From positions 1-64,000 of the forward strand of contig PAAG01000038.1 of the NCBI GenBank assembly GCA_002698785.1: a DNA stretch of 64,000 nt, written 5' to 3'. Numbering within the stretch: position 1 is the stretch's first letter; each line of letters opens with the position of its first letter. This document shows positions 51,694-60,896 of this stretch, piece by piece. This DNA is from Verrucomicrobiales bacterium. GTDB lineage: Bacteria > Verrucomicrobiota > Verrucomicrobiia > Verrucomicrobiales > DEV007. Under the pieces are notes generated by a model. That model was not told the DNA's origin. It ran no database searches and was given only the letters and a program-made list of their open reading frames with translations. The translations under genes were made by a program, and so were the position numbers.

Positions 51694-53051
51694 GTGGTGA
51701 GGAACAAAATCCTCCGCATTCAATGGGTGGGATTGTTAGATCCCTTGGCCCCGGGTTAATCATCGCGGCATCGATTGTGGGGTCAGGCGAATTGATTGCG
51801 ACGACTCGAACTGGGGCAGAGGCGGGTTTCTCCCTGCTCTGGCTAATCCTCTTGGGCTGTGTGATCAAGGTGTTCACTCAAATCGAGATCTGTCGGCATT
51901 GCATCACGGCCGGAGAAACTACGGTCACGGCGCTGAACCGGATTCCCCATGCCGGGCCTTTGATCGCCTGGTTCTGGTTTATCACATTTCTGACGGGGTT
52001 GGGGCAGCTCGGTGGAATCGTGGGAGGCGTAGGTCAGGCGATCGCAATTTTTCTCCCAGTGATGGGGGATAAGTCGGATGTCCTCTGGGCTGGAGTCATT
52101 ACTGTGATGACGGTTGTGATGTTGCTCCGGGGAGGGTTCCAATTCATCGAGATCTTCTGCACTGCACTCGTAGCTTCGTTTACTCTGATAACTGTCGGAA
52201 ATTTGTTAGCCCTGCAGTCTCAGCCGGATTGGGCGATTGGAACCAAGGATTTGGTTGAGGGGCTTTCGTTAGGGTTGCCGGAAGCGGATGGCGCTCTATT
52301 GACGGCACTGGCTGCGTTCGGGATCATTGGTATCGGAGCTGCGGAACTGGTGGCGTATCCGTATTGGTGTCTTGAGAAGGGATATGGCAAATGGATCGGA
52401 CCGTATCGGGACACGGACGATTGGCGAAGTCGTGCAAGGGGATGGATTCGCGTGCTGCAGTGGGATGCCTGGGGATCAATGATTGTTTACACGCTCAGCA
52501 CTGTGGCGTTTTATCTACTCGGTGCTGCCATCCTGCATCGGAAGGGACTCGTTCCCGAGGGGACAAAGATGATTTCCACTCTTGTGGAAATCTACGGCCC
52601 TGTATTCGGAGAGGCTGGAAAGGTCATTCTTCTGATAGGAGCCTTTGCGGTCCTGTTCTCGACGTTCTTTGTCTCGAATGCTACCAAGGCTCGACTGATG
52701 ACTGACGCACTCCATGTGTTTCGGTTGCGCAGATTGACTGGAGAAAAGGCCCGAAAACAATCAGTCCGATTCTTCAGCGCGGCCTTTCCTTTGTTGTGTT
52801 TTGTGATCTATGTCGCGATTCCGAAACCGGTGGTGTTGATCCTATTGTCGGGGTTGATGCAGGCAGTTCTTCTTCCGATGCTCGGGATTGCAGCACTGTA
52901 TTTCCGCTATCGTACAATTGAACCGGGGTTGCGTCCCGGTCGAGCGTGGGACGTTTGCCTGTGGCTTTCGATGTGCGCCTTCCTTGTCGTTGGCGGAACC
53001 GTGGGATGGACGAAGGGCGTTGAGTTGTGGGGAAGTTTGGCAAGCCGGTGA
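51684..53051 (+). CDS. Nramp-related membrane transporter lacking the DPGN motif
   Basis: A 455-residue protein with about 11 transmembrane helices and the overall Nramp sequence pattern. The first helix reads SLGPGLIIAASIVGSGELIA (residues 21-40), where metal-transporting Nramp proteins have the DPGN metal motif; here it is SIVGSG. Helix 6 has FGIIGIGAAELVAYPYW in place of the MPH motif. Mn/Fe binding by the canonical residues is therefore not expected. Several such proteins in this phylum share the pattern. Overlap with the sulfatase gene suggests coupled translation and a transported product or substrate of sulfatase action (inference). ATG 51690 is an alternative start. Confidence 0.85.
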   Translation: MAMSGEEQNPPHSMGGIVRSLGPGLIIAASIVGSGELIATTRTGAEAGFSLLWLILLGCVIKVFTQIEICRHCITAGETTVTALNRIPHAGPLIAWFWFITFLTGLGQLGGIVGGVGQAIAIFLPVMGDKSDVLWAGVITVMTVVMLLRGGFQFIEIFCTALVASFTLITVGNLLALQSQPDWAIGTKDLVEGLSLGLPEADGALLTALAAFGIIGIGAAELVAYPYWCLEKGYGKWIGPYRDTDDWRSRARGWIRVLQWDAWGSMIVYTLSTVAFYLLGAAILHRKGLVPEGTKMISTLVEIYGPVFGEAGKVILLIGAFAVLFSTFFVSNATKARLMTDALHVFRLRRLTGEKARKQSVRFFSAAFPLLCFVIYVAIPKPVVLILLSGLMQAVLLPMLGIAALYFRYRTIEPGLRPGRAWDVCLWLSMCAFLVVGGTVGWTKGVELWGSLASR

Positions 53052-53090
53052 ATCAGCTGGAAATTGGACAGGAAAGAGGTAACTTTTCCG

Positions 53091-53514
53091 CTGAAACAAT
53101 CCGGAGACGATCACTGGTCCTTTCGGGGATTAGAGGAAAGTCCGGACACCATACGGCAGTATGCCCGGTGAAAATCGGGGAGCTTGGTTGTAATGGCCGA
53201 GTGACGGAAAGTGTCGCAGAAAATAAACCGCCTCGCATTTGTGAGGTAAGGGTGAAATGGCGAGGTAAGAGCTCACCGCCCCGGAGGTAACGACGGGGGC
53301 AGGAAAAACCCCATGCGGTGCAAGACAGAACAGGACAAACGGGTTGCCGGCCCGGTGTCGTGGCTTCGGTCACGGTATAAGTCCGGGTATTAGTCGCATC
53401 CTGTGTATGCAGGAGAGGTCGGGTCCTATGAGGAACCGGTTTCAGATAAATGATCGTCCGCTGCAGTCGAATACGGCTCAGTGAACAGAATCCGGCTTAC
53501 GGGGATTGTTTCAG
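53091..53514 (+). ncRNA. rnpB: RNase P RNA (bacterial type A)
   Basis: RNA subunit of the ribozyme that matures tRNA 5' ends. The hallmark sequence AGAGGAAAGTCCGGAC lies at 53131-53146. ACAGAACAGG is near 53325 and the 3' P4 partner ACAGAATCCGGCTTAC at 53485-53500. The ends pair perfectly as P1: CTGAAACAATCC (53091-53102) with GGATTGTTTCAG (53503-53514). Total length is about 424 nt. A strong terminator follows. Exact ends are estimates based on P1. Confidence 0.95.
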
Positions 53515-53525
53515 AATTAACAAAT

Positions 53526-53565
53526 CGCGGCCGAATCCAGAAATGGATTCGGCCGCGTCTTTTTT
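53526..53565 (+). terminator. Rho-independent terminator of rnpB
   Basis: CGCGGCCGAATCC (53526-53538) and GGATTCGGCCGCG (53545-53557) form a perfect 13-bp stem, followed by TCTTTTTT. Confidence 0.95.
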
Positions 53566-53635
53566 AGTAGGTTCAGCAAATTGCTAAATTTTATTGAATA
53601 TTAAAAAATTATAATTATTATGAGGAGATTGTCTT

Positions 53636-54994
53636 ATGGATCTCTCCTCCTCTCCTTTTCCTGCGACTCGCTCCTCATTGGCACTGCTATTCATCGGGCT
53701 GGCACTCTTGGTGGTTAGTTCGTTGAGAGTGGAAGCGAATGGTGTTAATCGCGTGGGGATAGGTGCGAAGAGCATGGGTGCAGGGGGCACTGCAGTGGCA
53801 AGCCCTGATGATTCTTATGCCGGAATGGCGGTGAATCCCGCTCTATTGGGGTATCTGGAGGATTCCGACTTCTCGCTTACGGTAGTTGGTGTGGTTGCAG
53901 ATGGCGCGTATACCAATCGATTTGGAGGTCGTGGAGGCCTTGATGAAAATACGGGGATGTTTCCTGAACTGGTCATTCGGGCTCCCTTAAAGAATGGAAT
54001 CGGGCTCGGCTTTTCGATCATTCCCGAGCAAACGAGAATGGCTGACTGGGTATATGGGGACGTCCCAGGCGGGGTGGACGGAGGTACTTCCTACGGCTTG
54101 AGACATCACCGTTCACGGCTTGAGGGCATTAGGACTGCGGTCGGCGTCGGTGTCGAGATATCGGATACGCTGAGCCTGGGGGCGTCGGTGGGAGCTGTGT
54201 ACAATCGTAATGAGTTGGTGGCGCCATATATTTTTCAGAGTCATCCCGCGCTGAAGGGATTTAAAACTCTCCTTGCGATGGAGACTGAGGGGTGGGGAGT
54301 GAATGGCGACCTTGGACTGACGTGGAAACCGGATGAAAGTCTGATTCTGGGATTTGCCTATCGAACTCCCACAGTAGTCGACTCCACAGGGACAGCCCGC
54401 GGCGACATTGGTGCGCAGTTGCGATCATTAGGGCTTCGAGGCGTCGAATCGGAGTTCGTTTATGATTCTCTGGTAAAAAACGAATTTCCAGACCAACTGA
54501 CTTTTGGTGGGTCTTTGCGGATGTCGGACCGCGCTGTTCTTTCGGCTGAAGCAGAATGGATTCGGTGGAGTAATGGTTTCGATGACCTCACCGTCGATCT
54601 AACAAAGGGAAGTAACACAGCGATTAACGACCTTCTTGGAAGTAATGGAATTGTTGACACCATTCCACTCCGCTGGAGGGATACCATGGTGTATCGAATG
54701 GGTGTCGACTACACCCTCACCAAGGAGCTGATGGTCAGGGCTGGGTATCAATACGGAGAGAGTCCAGTCCCTAATTCTTCCCTCTCTCCCATGACGGGAG
54801 CAATTTCTGAACATACCGTCACTTGTGGACTTACTTGGGCTCGAGAGCCGTATGAGTTATCGTTGGCGTATCAGCAGGACCTTCCATCGACGAGAACGAT
54901 CAATGGCAGTCGGCTTGCTGGTGGAGAGTATGCAGGTGGGACTGTCGACCTGACGACTCACTGGATAGGTTTGTCCGTGCGTTATGAATTTTGA
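53636..54994 (+). CDS. FadL/OmpP1-type outer-membrane transport protein
   Basis: A 452-residue outer-membrane beta-barrel protein related to FadL/TodX, which let hydrophobic compounds cross the outer membrane. The signal peptide (about 1-35, LALLFIGLALLVVSSLRVEA) is followed by the hatch motif NGVNRVGIGAKSMGAGGTAVA, and DDSYAGMAVNPALLGYL matches the family's AxxNPAGL region. Multiple amphipathic strands follow, ending in WIGLSVRYEF with a terminal Phe, the mark of outer-membrane insertion. The ATG at 53636 follows GAGG (53622-53625). The last 11 bases overlap the histidine kinase gene. Confidence 0.87.
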   Translation: MDLSSSPFPATRSSLALLFIGLALLVVSSLRVEANGVNRVGIGAKSMGAGGTAVASPDDSYAGMAVNPALLGYLEDSDFSLTVVGVVADGAYTNRFGGRGGLDENTGMFPELVIRAPLKNGIGLGFSIIPEQTRMADWVYGDVPGGVDGGTSYGLRHHRSRLEGIRTAVGVGVEISDTLSLGASVGAVYNRNELVAPYIFQSHPALKGFKTLLAMETEGWGVNGDLGLTWKPDESLILGFAYRTPTVVDSTGTARGDIGAQLRSLGLRGVESEFVYDSLVKNEFPDQLTFGGSLRMSDRAVLSAEAEWIRWSNGFDDLTVDLTKGSNTAINDLLGSNGIVDTIPLRWRDTMVYRMGVDYTLTKELMVRAGYQYGESPVPNSSLSPMTGAISEHTVTCGLTWAREPYELSLAYQQDLPSTRTINGSRLAGGEYAGGTVDLTTHWIGLSVRYEF

Positions 54995-56468
54995 AGGAAA
55001 TGGGAAAAAGGGATCGGATCATCTGATCCTTCCTGATAATTCGTTGAAAGCCGTCTCTTTTGTTTCGGCAAGGATGGATCGTCTGATTCCGACGGATTTT
55101 GAGGACCATCCAGATCTAATTCGTCGTTCTCGGCTACTCATTCGGTTCGGATTTCTGGGGGGCAGTTTTGGACTGGCCTATGCGCTTTTCTATTTCCTTA
55201 TTTCGCATATTCCTGGGGCGTCGATTATTTCCCTGTGCAGCCTCGTTTTTGCCACGCTGCCATTTGTATTGAAGGGGACGGGGAATTTGCTTCTCGCGGG
55301 GAATCTGTATACCGCGACCCTGACAGCGGGCTTCTCTGGACTGTGCGTTGTCGAAGGAGGAATGCATGGCCACGCTGTTGCATGGCTATCATGCATCCCA
55401 CTTTTTGCGCTCTTGATCACTACCCGTGACAACGCATTCAAATGGTCGGTGGTTGCCGTCTCTATTGCCTTGGTGTTTGGCGTCTGTCATTTGATTGGTA
55501 TCCGCTTTCCGGAAACATTTGATCCGAAATGGCTGCCAGCCGTGGATGTTGCCGGTTATGCTGGGCTGGTTCCTTTCATGGCCCTGCTCGGGATGATTTT
55601 TGAAAACACCCGTCGTCGAGCCTTCGAGCAGTTGGAAGAAGCTGTAGGTGAGTTGAAGAAAGCGAATGATCGATTGACTCGATTGAACCAGGAGAAAAAC
55701 GAGTTTTTAAATATCGCCGCGCATGATTTGAAGAATCCTCTCGGAGTGGTTTCCGGGTTTGCTGATCTGATGAAAGGCTTCCGAGATCTTAAGAAAGAGG
55801 ACTATCAGACATTTGCGGGAGAGATAAGCAATGCCGCTACGCGAATGTTCGACATCGTGACGAATCTTCTCGATGTGCGTGCCATTGAGGATGGAAAGAT
55901 GACGTTCGACGTGAAGGAGTGTTCCGTGGAAGAACTTCTGAAACGAGTCGTGAACGACTTTCGGGATATGGGAGGTCGAAAGAATATGGGAATCGTTTTC
56001 GACCTCGAGGAGGACCTTCCTTCGATCGCCTGTGACAAAGGGGCAATGTCTCAGATCCTCGATAATCTTGTCTCGAACGCGATCAAGTATTCGCCCCATG
56101 GTTCAATTGTCCGTATTGAGGCAAAGGTAGAAGGCGAAAATTGTCGTCTTGAGATTATCGATAAAGGCCCCGGCTTGAGTGAAGAAGATCAGGCAAAGCT
56201 GTTTGGAAAATTCCAACGGCTTTCACCGCAGCCGACAGGAGGAGAGAGTTCAAATGGGCTCGGGCTTTGGATTGTGGATCGCATGGCTCGTTCGATGGGG
56301 GGCGAGGTCTACTGCCGAAGTAAGTTGGGGGAAGGGTCCACGTTTGGGATAAAAGTGCCGTTGTGGGAAGATGATCTTGTTCTATCGGAACCGCAGATTG
56401 CCCGTGGAGGAAAAAGCTTTCTGAATGAGTCAGATTCAAGTGAGCCGATAGACGGGCTGATGCGCTAG
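54984..56468 (+). CDS. Membrane sensor histidine kinase
   Basis: A 494-residue kinase. Residues about 50-205 hold six membrane helices with no large outside loop, so it may sense a membrane or internal signal. A coiled linker (208-240) leads to the HisKA domain with His247 in NIAAHDLKNPLG, and the ATPase domain with N box ILDNLVSNAIKYS (about 352-364), G1 IIDKGPGLSEED, F box LFGKFQRL and G2 GESSNGLGLWI. There is no receiver domain or adjacent response regulator. The start overlaps the porin gene, so the pair may be translationally coupled and the kinase might respond to imported compounds (inference). Confidence 0.91.
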   Translation: MNFEGNGKKGSDHLILPDNSLKAVSFVSARMDRLIPTDFEDHPDLIRRSRLLIRFGFLGGSFGLAYALFYFLISHIPGASIISLCSLVFATLPFVLKGTGNLLLAGNLYTATLTAGFSGLCVVEGGMHGHAVAWLSCIPLFALLITTRDNAFKWSVVAVSIALVFGVCHLIGIRFPETFDPKWLPAVDVAGYAGLVPFMALLGMIFENTRRRAFEQLEEAVGELKKANDRLTRLNQEKNEFLNIAAHDLKNPLGVVSGFADLMKGFRDLKKEDYQTFAGEISNAATRMFDIVTNLLDVRAIEDGKMTFDVKECSVEELLKRVVNDFRDMGGRKNMGIVFDLEEDLPSIACDKGAMSQILDNLVSNAIKYSPHGSIVRIEAKVEGENCRLEIIDKGPGLSEEDQAKLFGKFQRLSPQPTGGESSNGLGLWIVDRMARSMGGEVYCRSKLGEGSTFGIKVPLWEDDLVLSEPQIARGGKSFLNESDSSEPIDGLMR

Positions 56469-56582
56469 TGGTGAGGGGGATTGCCTCTTTTCGGGCTTTT
56501 CTTTGAGAGTTCTTTAACTTCAATGGCCTGTAAGCGTCCTTGCAGAAGGTCCTGCTTTGTTTGACAAAGGGGGCCACACAAA

Positions 56583-58304
56583 ATGCGAGGTTCTGTATCG
56601 GATAGGAAGTCGCCTTCTAGGTTTGCGACAGGTGTATGGCGGCAATGGTTTTTGTCGCTCGTCGCCCTGTGTGTAGTTTTCCTGACTTCGTGCTCGCCGC
56701 AGATGTATCACACAAGGGCGGACCGGGAGACATATTCCATCCTCTTCCAGAAAACTCCTACGGTGGAAAATGTCAGTGAAGGTGACGTAGATATCTCGGC
56801 TCCAGACCCTCTGGATCTTTCAAAATTCCGCAAGAGTGGAGGCGGAGACAGTTTCCTCGGGCGGGTAGCCATGAAAGAGAGGGGGGCTACCGTGCTGAGT
56901 CTTTCCGAGGCTCTGGAAACTGGCATCACGCACGGGAGGGATTATCTGGATGAGAAGGAGCGTGTCTTTCTGAATGCGCTGGACCTCACTCTGGCCCGCC
57001 ACCGATTGTCGCCGATTTTCTTTGCCAACGGCTCAGGAACCCGTGCCATCGATAGCCGCAGTGCTCGACTTGAGGAGGGGATGACTGAATTGGTGTCGAC
57101 GAACACATTTTCACGAACTCAGAGCGCAGGGTTCAACTGGTTGTATAAGACCGGAGCCCGGATATCGACCGACTTTACTCAGGATTTTCTCAGGTTCTTG
57201 ACGGGAGACCGTTCGCTGAATGATTCCGATCTGGCGTTTTCTGTCGTGCAGCCTCTTTTGCAGGGTGGCGGCACCACGGTGACTCTCGAGGCTCTTACAC
57301 AGGAAGAGCGAAATCTCCTCTATGACCTTCGTGATTTTGCCGATTTCCGACGATTTTTTGTCGTCGATCTGGTGAGCGATTACTATGGCGTTCTGCGGGC
57401 TAAAGACCGTGTCAGAAACAACTATATTGCGTATCAGGGGTTCCTGAAGACAATCGAAAGAGAGGAAGCTCTGGCGGAAGAAGATCGCCGAACACAGACG
57501 CAATTAGGCCAGTTACGGCAGGCGACACTGCAATCGGAGAGTCGATGGATTGATTCGGTCCGAACCTACGAGACACTGCTCGACAACTACAAAATCTTTC
57601 TCGGGTTACCAGTCGATAAGCCCATTATCCTGGACGATAGTGAACTCTCAAAGCTGAGAATCGAAGACCCCGGAATCAGTCGCGAGCAAGCTGTGAAAAT
57701 TGCACTTGTCACACGCCCTGATCTCGCGACCGCCAGTGATCAGGTGGACGATGCGGCACGACAGATTAAAGTCGCGGAAAACGGATTGCTTCCGGGACTG
57801 GACGTTTCGCTGGATTACAATGCGGTCAGTGATCCGGACGATACAACGCCAGCTATCAACTGGGATAGAAGAAGATGGGCGGGTGGAGTTGACGTCGACT
57901 TGCCGCTGGATCGAAAGGCGGAAAGGAATATTTACCGCTCGGCGATTGTTTTTCTGGAGCGTGCGGAGAGGAGCAAGGATTTGGCTTGCGACCGAGCGAA
58001 ACTACAGATTTTCGATGCGTGGAGAGCTCTCGATCAGGCGAGTCGCAGCTTTGAGATTGCTGAGCAGGGAGTAGATCTGGCTGCCCGCCGACTGGAGGAA
58101 CAATTGCTGCTCGCGGAACTCGGAAAAGGGGAAGCCAGGGATTTGATCGATGCGCAGAATGATTTGGTAAATGCTCAGAATCAACGCACTTCGACAGTCA
58201 TAGATCACAGTTTAGCGCGGTTGCGCCTTTGGAGGGACATGGGGATCCTGTATGTTAGTAGAGACGGTTCTTGGGTAAAGAAACTCGAGAACGAGCCTCG
58301 CTAG
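56583..58304 (+). CDS. TolC-family outer-membrane efflux lipoprotein
   Basis: A 573-residue outer-membrane channel protein. The N-terminus has a lipoprotein signal, VALCVVFLTSC, with lipobox Cys37. Two related halves of TolC type follow, with long alpha-helical segments such as LALAEAL-like stretches RGATVLSLSEALETGI and EDRRTQTQLGQLRQATLQSE, and DAWRALDQASRSFEIAEQGV near the end. It opens the four-gene tripartite efflux operon with the adaptor gene 3 bp downstream. The compound exported is unknown. Start ATG 56583 gives a basic n-region before the hydrophobic core. Confidence 0.86.
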   Translation: MRGSVSDRKSPSRFATGVWRQWFLSLVALCVVFLTSCSPQMYHTRADRETYSILFQKTPTVENVSEGDVDISAPDPLDLSKFRKSGGGDSFLGRVAMKERGATVLSLSEALETGITHGRDYLDEKERVFLNALDLTLARHRLSPIFFANGSGTRAIDSRSARLEEGMTELVSTNTFSRTQSAGFNWLYKTGARISTDFTQDFLRFLTGDRSLNDSDLAFSVVQPLLQGGGTTVTLEALTQEERNLLYDLRDFADFRRFFVVDLVSDYYGVLRAKDRVRNNYIAYQGFLKTIEREEALAEEDRRTQTQLGQLRQATLQSESRWIDSVRTYETLLDNYKIFLGLPVDKPIILDDSELSKLRIEDPGISREQAVKIALVTRPDLATASDQVDDAARQIKVAENGLLPGLDVSLDYNAVSDPDDTTPAINWDRRRWAGGVDVDLPLDRKAERNIYRSAIVFLERAERSKDLACDRAKLQIFDAWRALDQASRSFEIAEQGVDLAARRLEEQLLLAELGKGEARDLIDAQNDLVNAQNQRTSTVIDHSLARLRLWRDMGILYVSRDGSWVKKLENEPR

Positions 58305-58307
58305 CAA

Positions 58308-60143
58308 ATGAAGAAGTGGGTCATCATAGGAGCAATTGCAGCGGCGCTGAGCGTCGTGGGATTTTTCGTGTTCGGATCGAAGTCCAATGGGAATTCGAAT
58401 GAGCAGATCCCTGTCGCCAATGTCCAAAAGGGAGATTTGGTGATTGATGTTCTGGAGGGAGGCAACATCCAGGCGCTGAACTATCTGGAGTTCCGGAACG
58501 AGGTCAGAGCCAAAGCGGGTGTGAAGATTCTCGAAATTATTGAAGAAGGATACTTCGTGACCGAAGAAGATGTGGCGAACGGTAAAGTTTTGGTTCGCCT
58601 CGACCAGTCGGAGTTGGAGGAAGAGATTGTTGATCACGATGTCCAGTTCCAGCAGACTGAAGCGGCTTACGCTGAAGCGAAACAGAATATTGAGATCGAA
58701 GAAAGTGAGGCTTTAAGCGAGATCAAAGGCGAACGTCAGAAGCTGAGATTCGCATTGCTGGACTTTCAGAAATTTGTCGGGGCTCAGGCGGCAGAGCAAA
58801 CGCTGCGGAAATTGAAGCTGCCTTTTGATACATTGACACTGCAAGCGTACGAAGACGAGGCGACCGATCTGATTGTGAAAGCTTTCGACTCCAAGAAGCT
58901 TGCCGAAACTACTGAGAATGATCTGGGGAGCCCGTTCGATCTGGGTGATGAAAAAGAAAGTCTCTCTTCCAATGTGAATTTTGGATCATTCCTGAAGAAT
59001 GAATTGCTTGGAGACGGTGAAGCGGAGCAGACCATTCGACGCATGCGAGATGAAGCTCTTGTTGCGGCGTCTCAGTTGGCCGTGGTGGAAGAGTCTGTGG
59101 AGGGTGCGAAGCGCCTGCACAAAAGAGATTTCATCACAAAGCAAACGCTGGATAACGAGTTGGTCAGTCTGGATAAGGCACGCCTCGCCTTGCAGCGGTC
59201 GGAGACCGAACTCGAACTTTTCCAAGACTACGAGTTTCCGAAAGAAGCAGAGAAAATGCTCTCAAATTATGAAGAAGCGTTGCTTTCTTTGATTCGGACC
59301 AAGCGCGAAAGTATGGCGAAGATGTCGCAGATTTATGCGAAGTATCGGTCCGCCAAGCGACGCTACGAGCTGGAATTGAAGAAGCGCACGAATCTCGAAG
59401 AGCAGATGGCGAGCTGTATCATTCGCGCGGAGAAGCCCGGTCTTGTTGCCTACGGTGGTGCGAACGACAACTACTACACCTCTCGTTACTATGACGGTAT
59501 CGCTGCCGGGGCGACCTTGAAGAACGGACAGCCCATCATTACCATTCCCGACATGTCCAAGCTCGGCGTGGAGGTGAATATCCACGAGTCTCACATCAAG
59601 AAAATTGAGTTGGGGCAGAAAGTCTACATCACTGCAGAGTCTGTTCCTGACAAAACTCTGGTAGGGCGAGTTTCGAAAGTTGCTGTGCTGCCCGATTCGA
59701 ATGCTTCTCGCTACAACCCGTCGTTGAAGGTTTATCCTGCCACGGTGGAGATCGAGGGCACCCACGAGTTCCTTAAGCCTGGAATGAGTGCAAAGGTAGA
59801 GATTATCGTAGAGGAGTTGGCCGATGTGAATTACGTGCCTGTTCAGTCTGTTTTCGTGGAGAATGACCAGCACTACGTGTTCCGTAAGACATTGGGAGGT
59901 TACGAGCCTACACCTGTCGTCATTGGGGCCCACAACAACGAATTTATCGAAATTCGTGAGGGTCTTGGTAATGGTGACGAAGTTTACCTGAAGATGCCTG
60001 ATGATTATGAGCCTTCTCCACTGCAGATTGCTGACCGCGCCAATGAGCGTAAGATCGAGTCGGGTGAGAAGGAGAGTGACGAGGAGAAAGCGACCGCTTC
60101 CCAGGAGGTCGATGAGGAATTGAAGGATAAGGAAAATGCCTGA
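58308..60143 (+). CDS. HlyD/MacA-like periplasmic adaptor protein, large
   Basis: A 611-residue membrane-fusion protein, almost twice the size of common MacA proteins. The membrane anchor is at about 4-24 (VIIGAIAAALSVVGFFVFGS). The lipoyl half-motif VAKGDLV-type sequence NVQKGDLVIDVLEGGNI is near 37-53. A long alpha-helical hairpin runs from about 105 to 365 with an unusual interruption around 135-230, then IRAEKPGLVAYGGAND, a beta-barrel segment VNIHESHIKKIELGQKVYI, and AKVEIIVEELADVNYVP. The Glu/Lys-rich tail is likely disordered. It bridges the inner-membrane MacB-like pump to the TolC-like protein. Its end overlaps the ATPase gene by 8 bases. Confidence 0.9.
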   Translation: MKKWVIIGAIAAALSVVGFFVFGSKSNGNSNEQIPVANVQKGDLVIDVLEGGNIQALNYLEFRNEVRAKAGVKILEIIEEGYFVTEEDVANGKVLVRLDQSELEEEIVDHDVQFQQTEAAYAEAKQNIEIEESEALSEIKGERQKLRFALLDFQKFVGAQAAEQTLRKLKLPFDTLTLQAYEDEATDLIVKAFDSKKLAETTENDLGSPFDLGDEKESLSSNVNFGSFLKNELLGDGEAEQTIRRMRDEALVAASQLAVVEESVEGAKRLHKRDFITKQTLDNELVSLDKARLALQRSETELELFQDYEFPKEAEKMLSNYEEALLSLIRTKRESMAKMSQIYAKYRSAKRRYELELKKRTNLEEQMASCIIRAEKPGLVAYGGANDNYYTSRYYDGIAAGATLKNGQPIITIPDMSKLGVEVNIHESHIKKIELGQKVYITAESVPDKTLVGRVSKVAVLPDSNASRYNPSLKVYPATVEIEGTHEFLKPGMSAKVEIIVEELADVNYVPVQSVFVENDQHYVFRKTLGGYEPTPVVIGAHNNEFIEIREGLGNGDEVYLKMPDDYEPSPLQIADRANERKIESGEKESDEEKATASQEVDEELKDKENA

Positions 60144-60879
60144 AACGCAATCGGCTCCGTCGGTTGATCCTTCGTCAGCCAAGGTAGGCGATCCAGTGAT
60201 CGAGTTGCGTGGTGTTGAAAAACACTACCAAATGGGTTCCGTGTTAGTGAAAGCTTTGCGTGGGGTCGATCTGAAGATTTTTGCTGGCGACTACATCTCC
60301 ATTCTTGGGCCCTCGGGGTGCGGGAAATCGACTATGCTGAATATTCTGGGTTGCCTTGACCAGCCGTCCGTCGGCCACTATTTCCTCGGGGGGCAGGATG
60401 TTTCTCACCTTTCTGACGATGATCTCTCTCAGGTTAGAGGGAAAAAGTTGGGGTTTATCTTCCAGAGCTACAATCTGATCCAGCAACTGTCCGTCGTCGA
60501 AAATATTGAGGTTCCGCTCTACTACCAAGGTGTGTCGGAGAAAGAAAGCCGTGAGATCGCCGTCGAACTGGCCACCAAGGTAGGGTTGGGGAAGAGGCTG
60601 GACCACAAACCGACAGAGCTGTCTGGTGGTCAGCAGCAGAGGGTCGCAATCGCAAGGGCGTTGTCGAACGACCCTGCTGTGATTTTCGCAGATGAGGCCA
60701 CTGGTAACCTCGATTCCAAATCAGGTGGCGATATCCTTGAGATTTTTGATCAATTGAACGCGGATGGGAAAACTCTCGTAATGATCACTCACGATGAGGG
60801 AATGGCGGATCGAACACCGCGAGTAATTCGCCTGAAAGACGGCCAGATCGCGTTCGACACCTACAGCGAAACCAAATAG
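60136..60879 (+). CDS. MacB/LolD-type ABC ATP-binding protein
   Basis: A 247-residue cytoplasmic ATPase. IELRGVEKHYQMGSVLVKAL (about 22-41) precedes Walker [13 protein letters not shown] (about 59-70). Next come FIFQSYNLIQQLSVVENIEVPL with the Q-loop, signature [15 protein letters not shown] (about 158-172), Walker B VIFADEATGNLDSK (about 178-191), and switch His VMITHDEGMA. These match the MacB/LolD group, here split from the permease. It overlaps the adaptor gene and precedes the permease by 17 bp, so all three should act in one machine. Confidence 0.94.
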   Translation: MPETQSAPSVDPSSAKVGDPVIELRGVEKHYQMGSVLVKALRGVDLKIFAGDYISILGPSGCGKSTMLNILGCLDQPSVGHYFLGGQDVSHLSDDDLSQVRGKKLGFIFQSYNLIQQLSVVENIEVPLYYQGVSEKESREIAVELATKVGLGKRLDHKPTELSGGQQQRVAIARALSNDPAVIFADEATGNLDSKSGGDILEIFDQLNADGKTLVMITHDEGMADRTPRVIRLKDGQIAFDTYSETK

Positions 60880-60896
60880 CATTTGTTGTGATTGGC

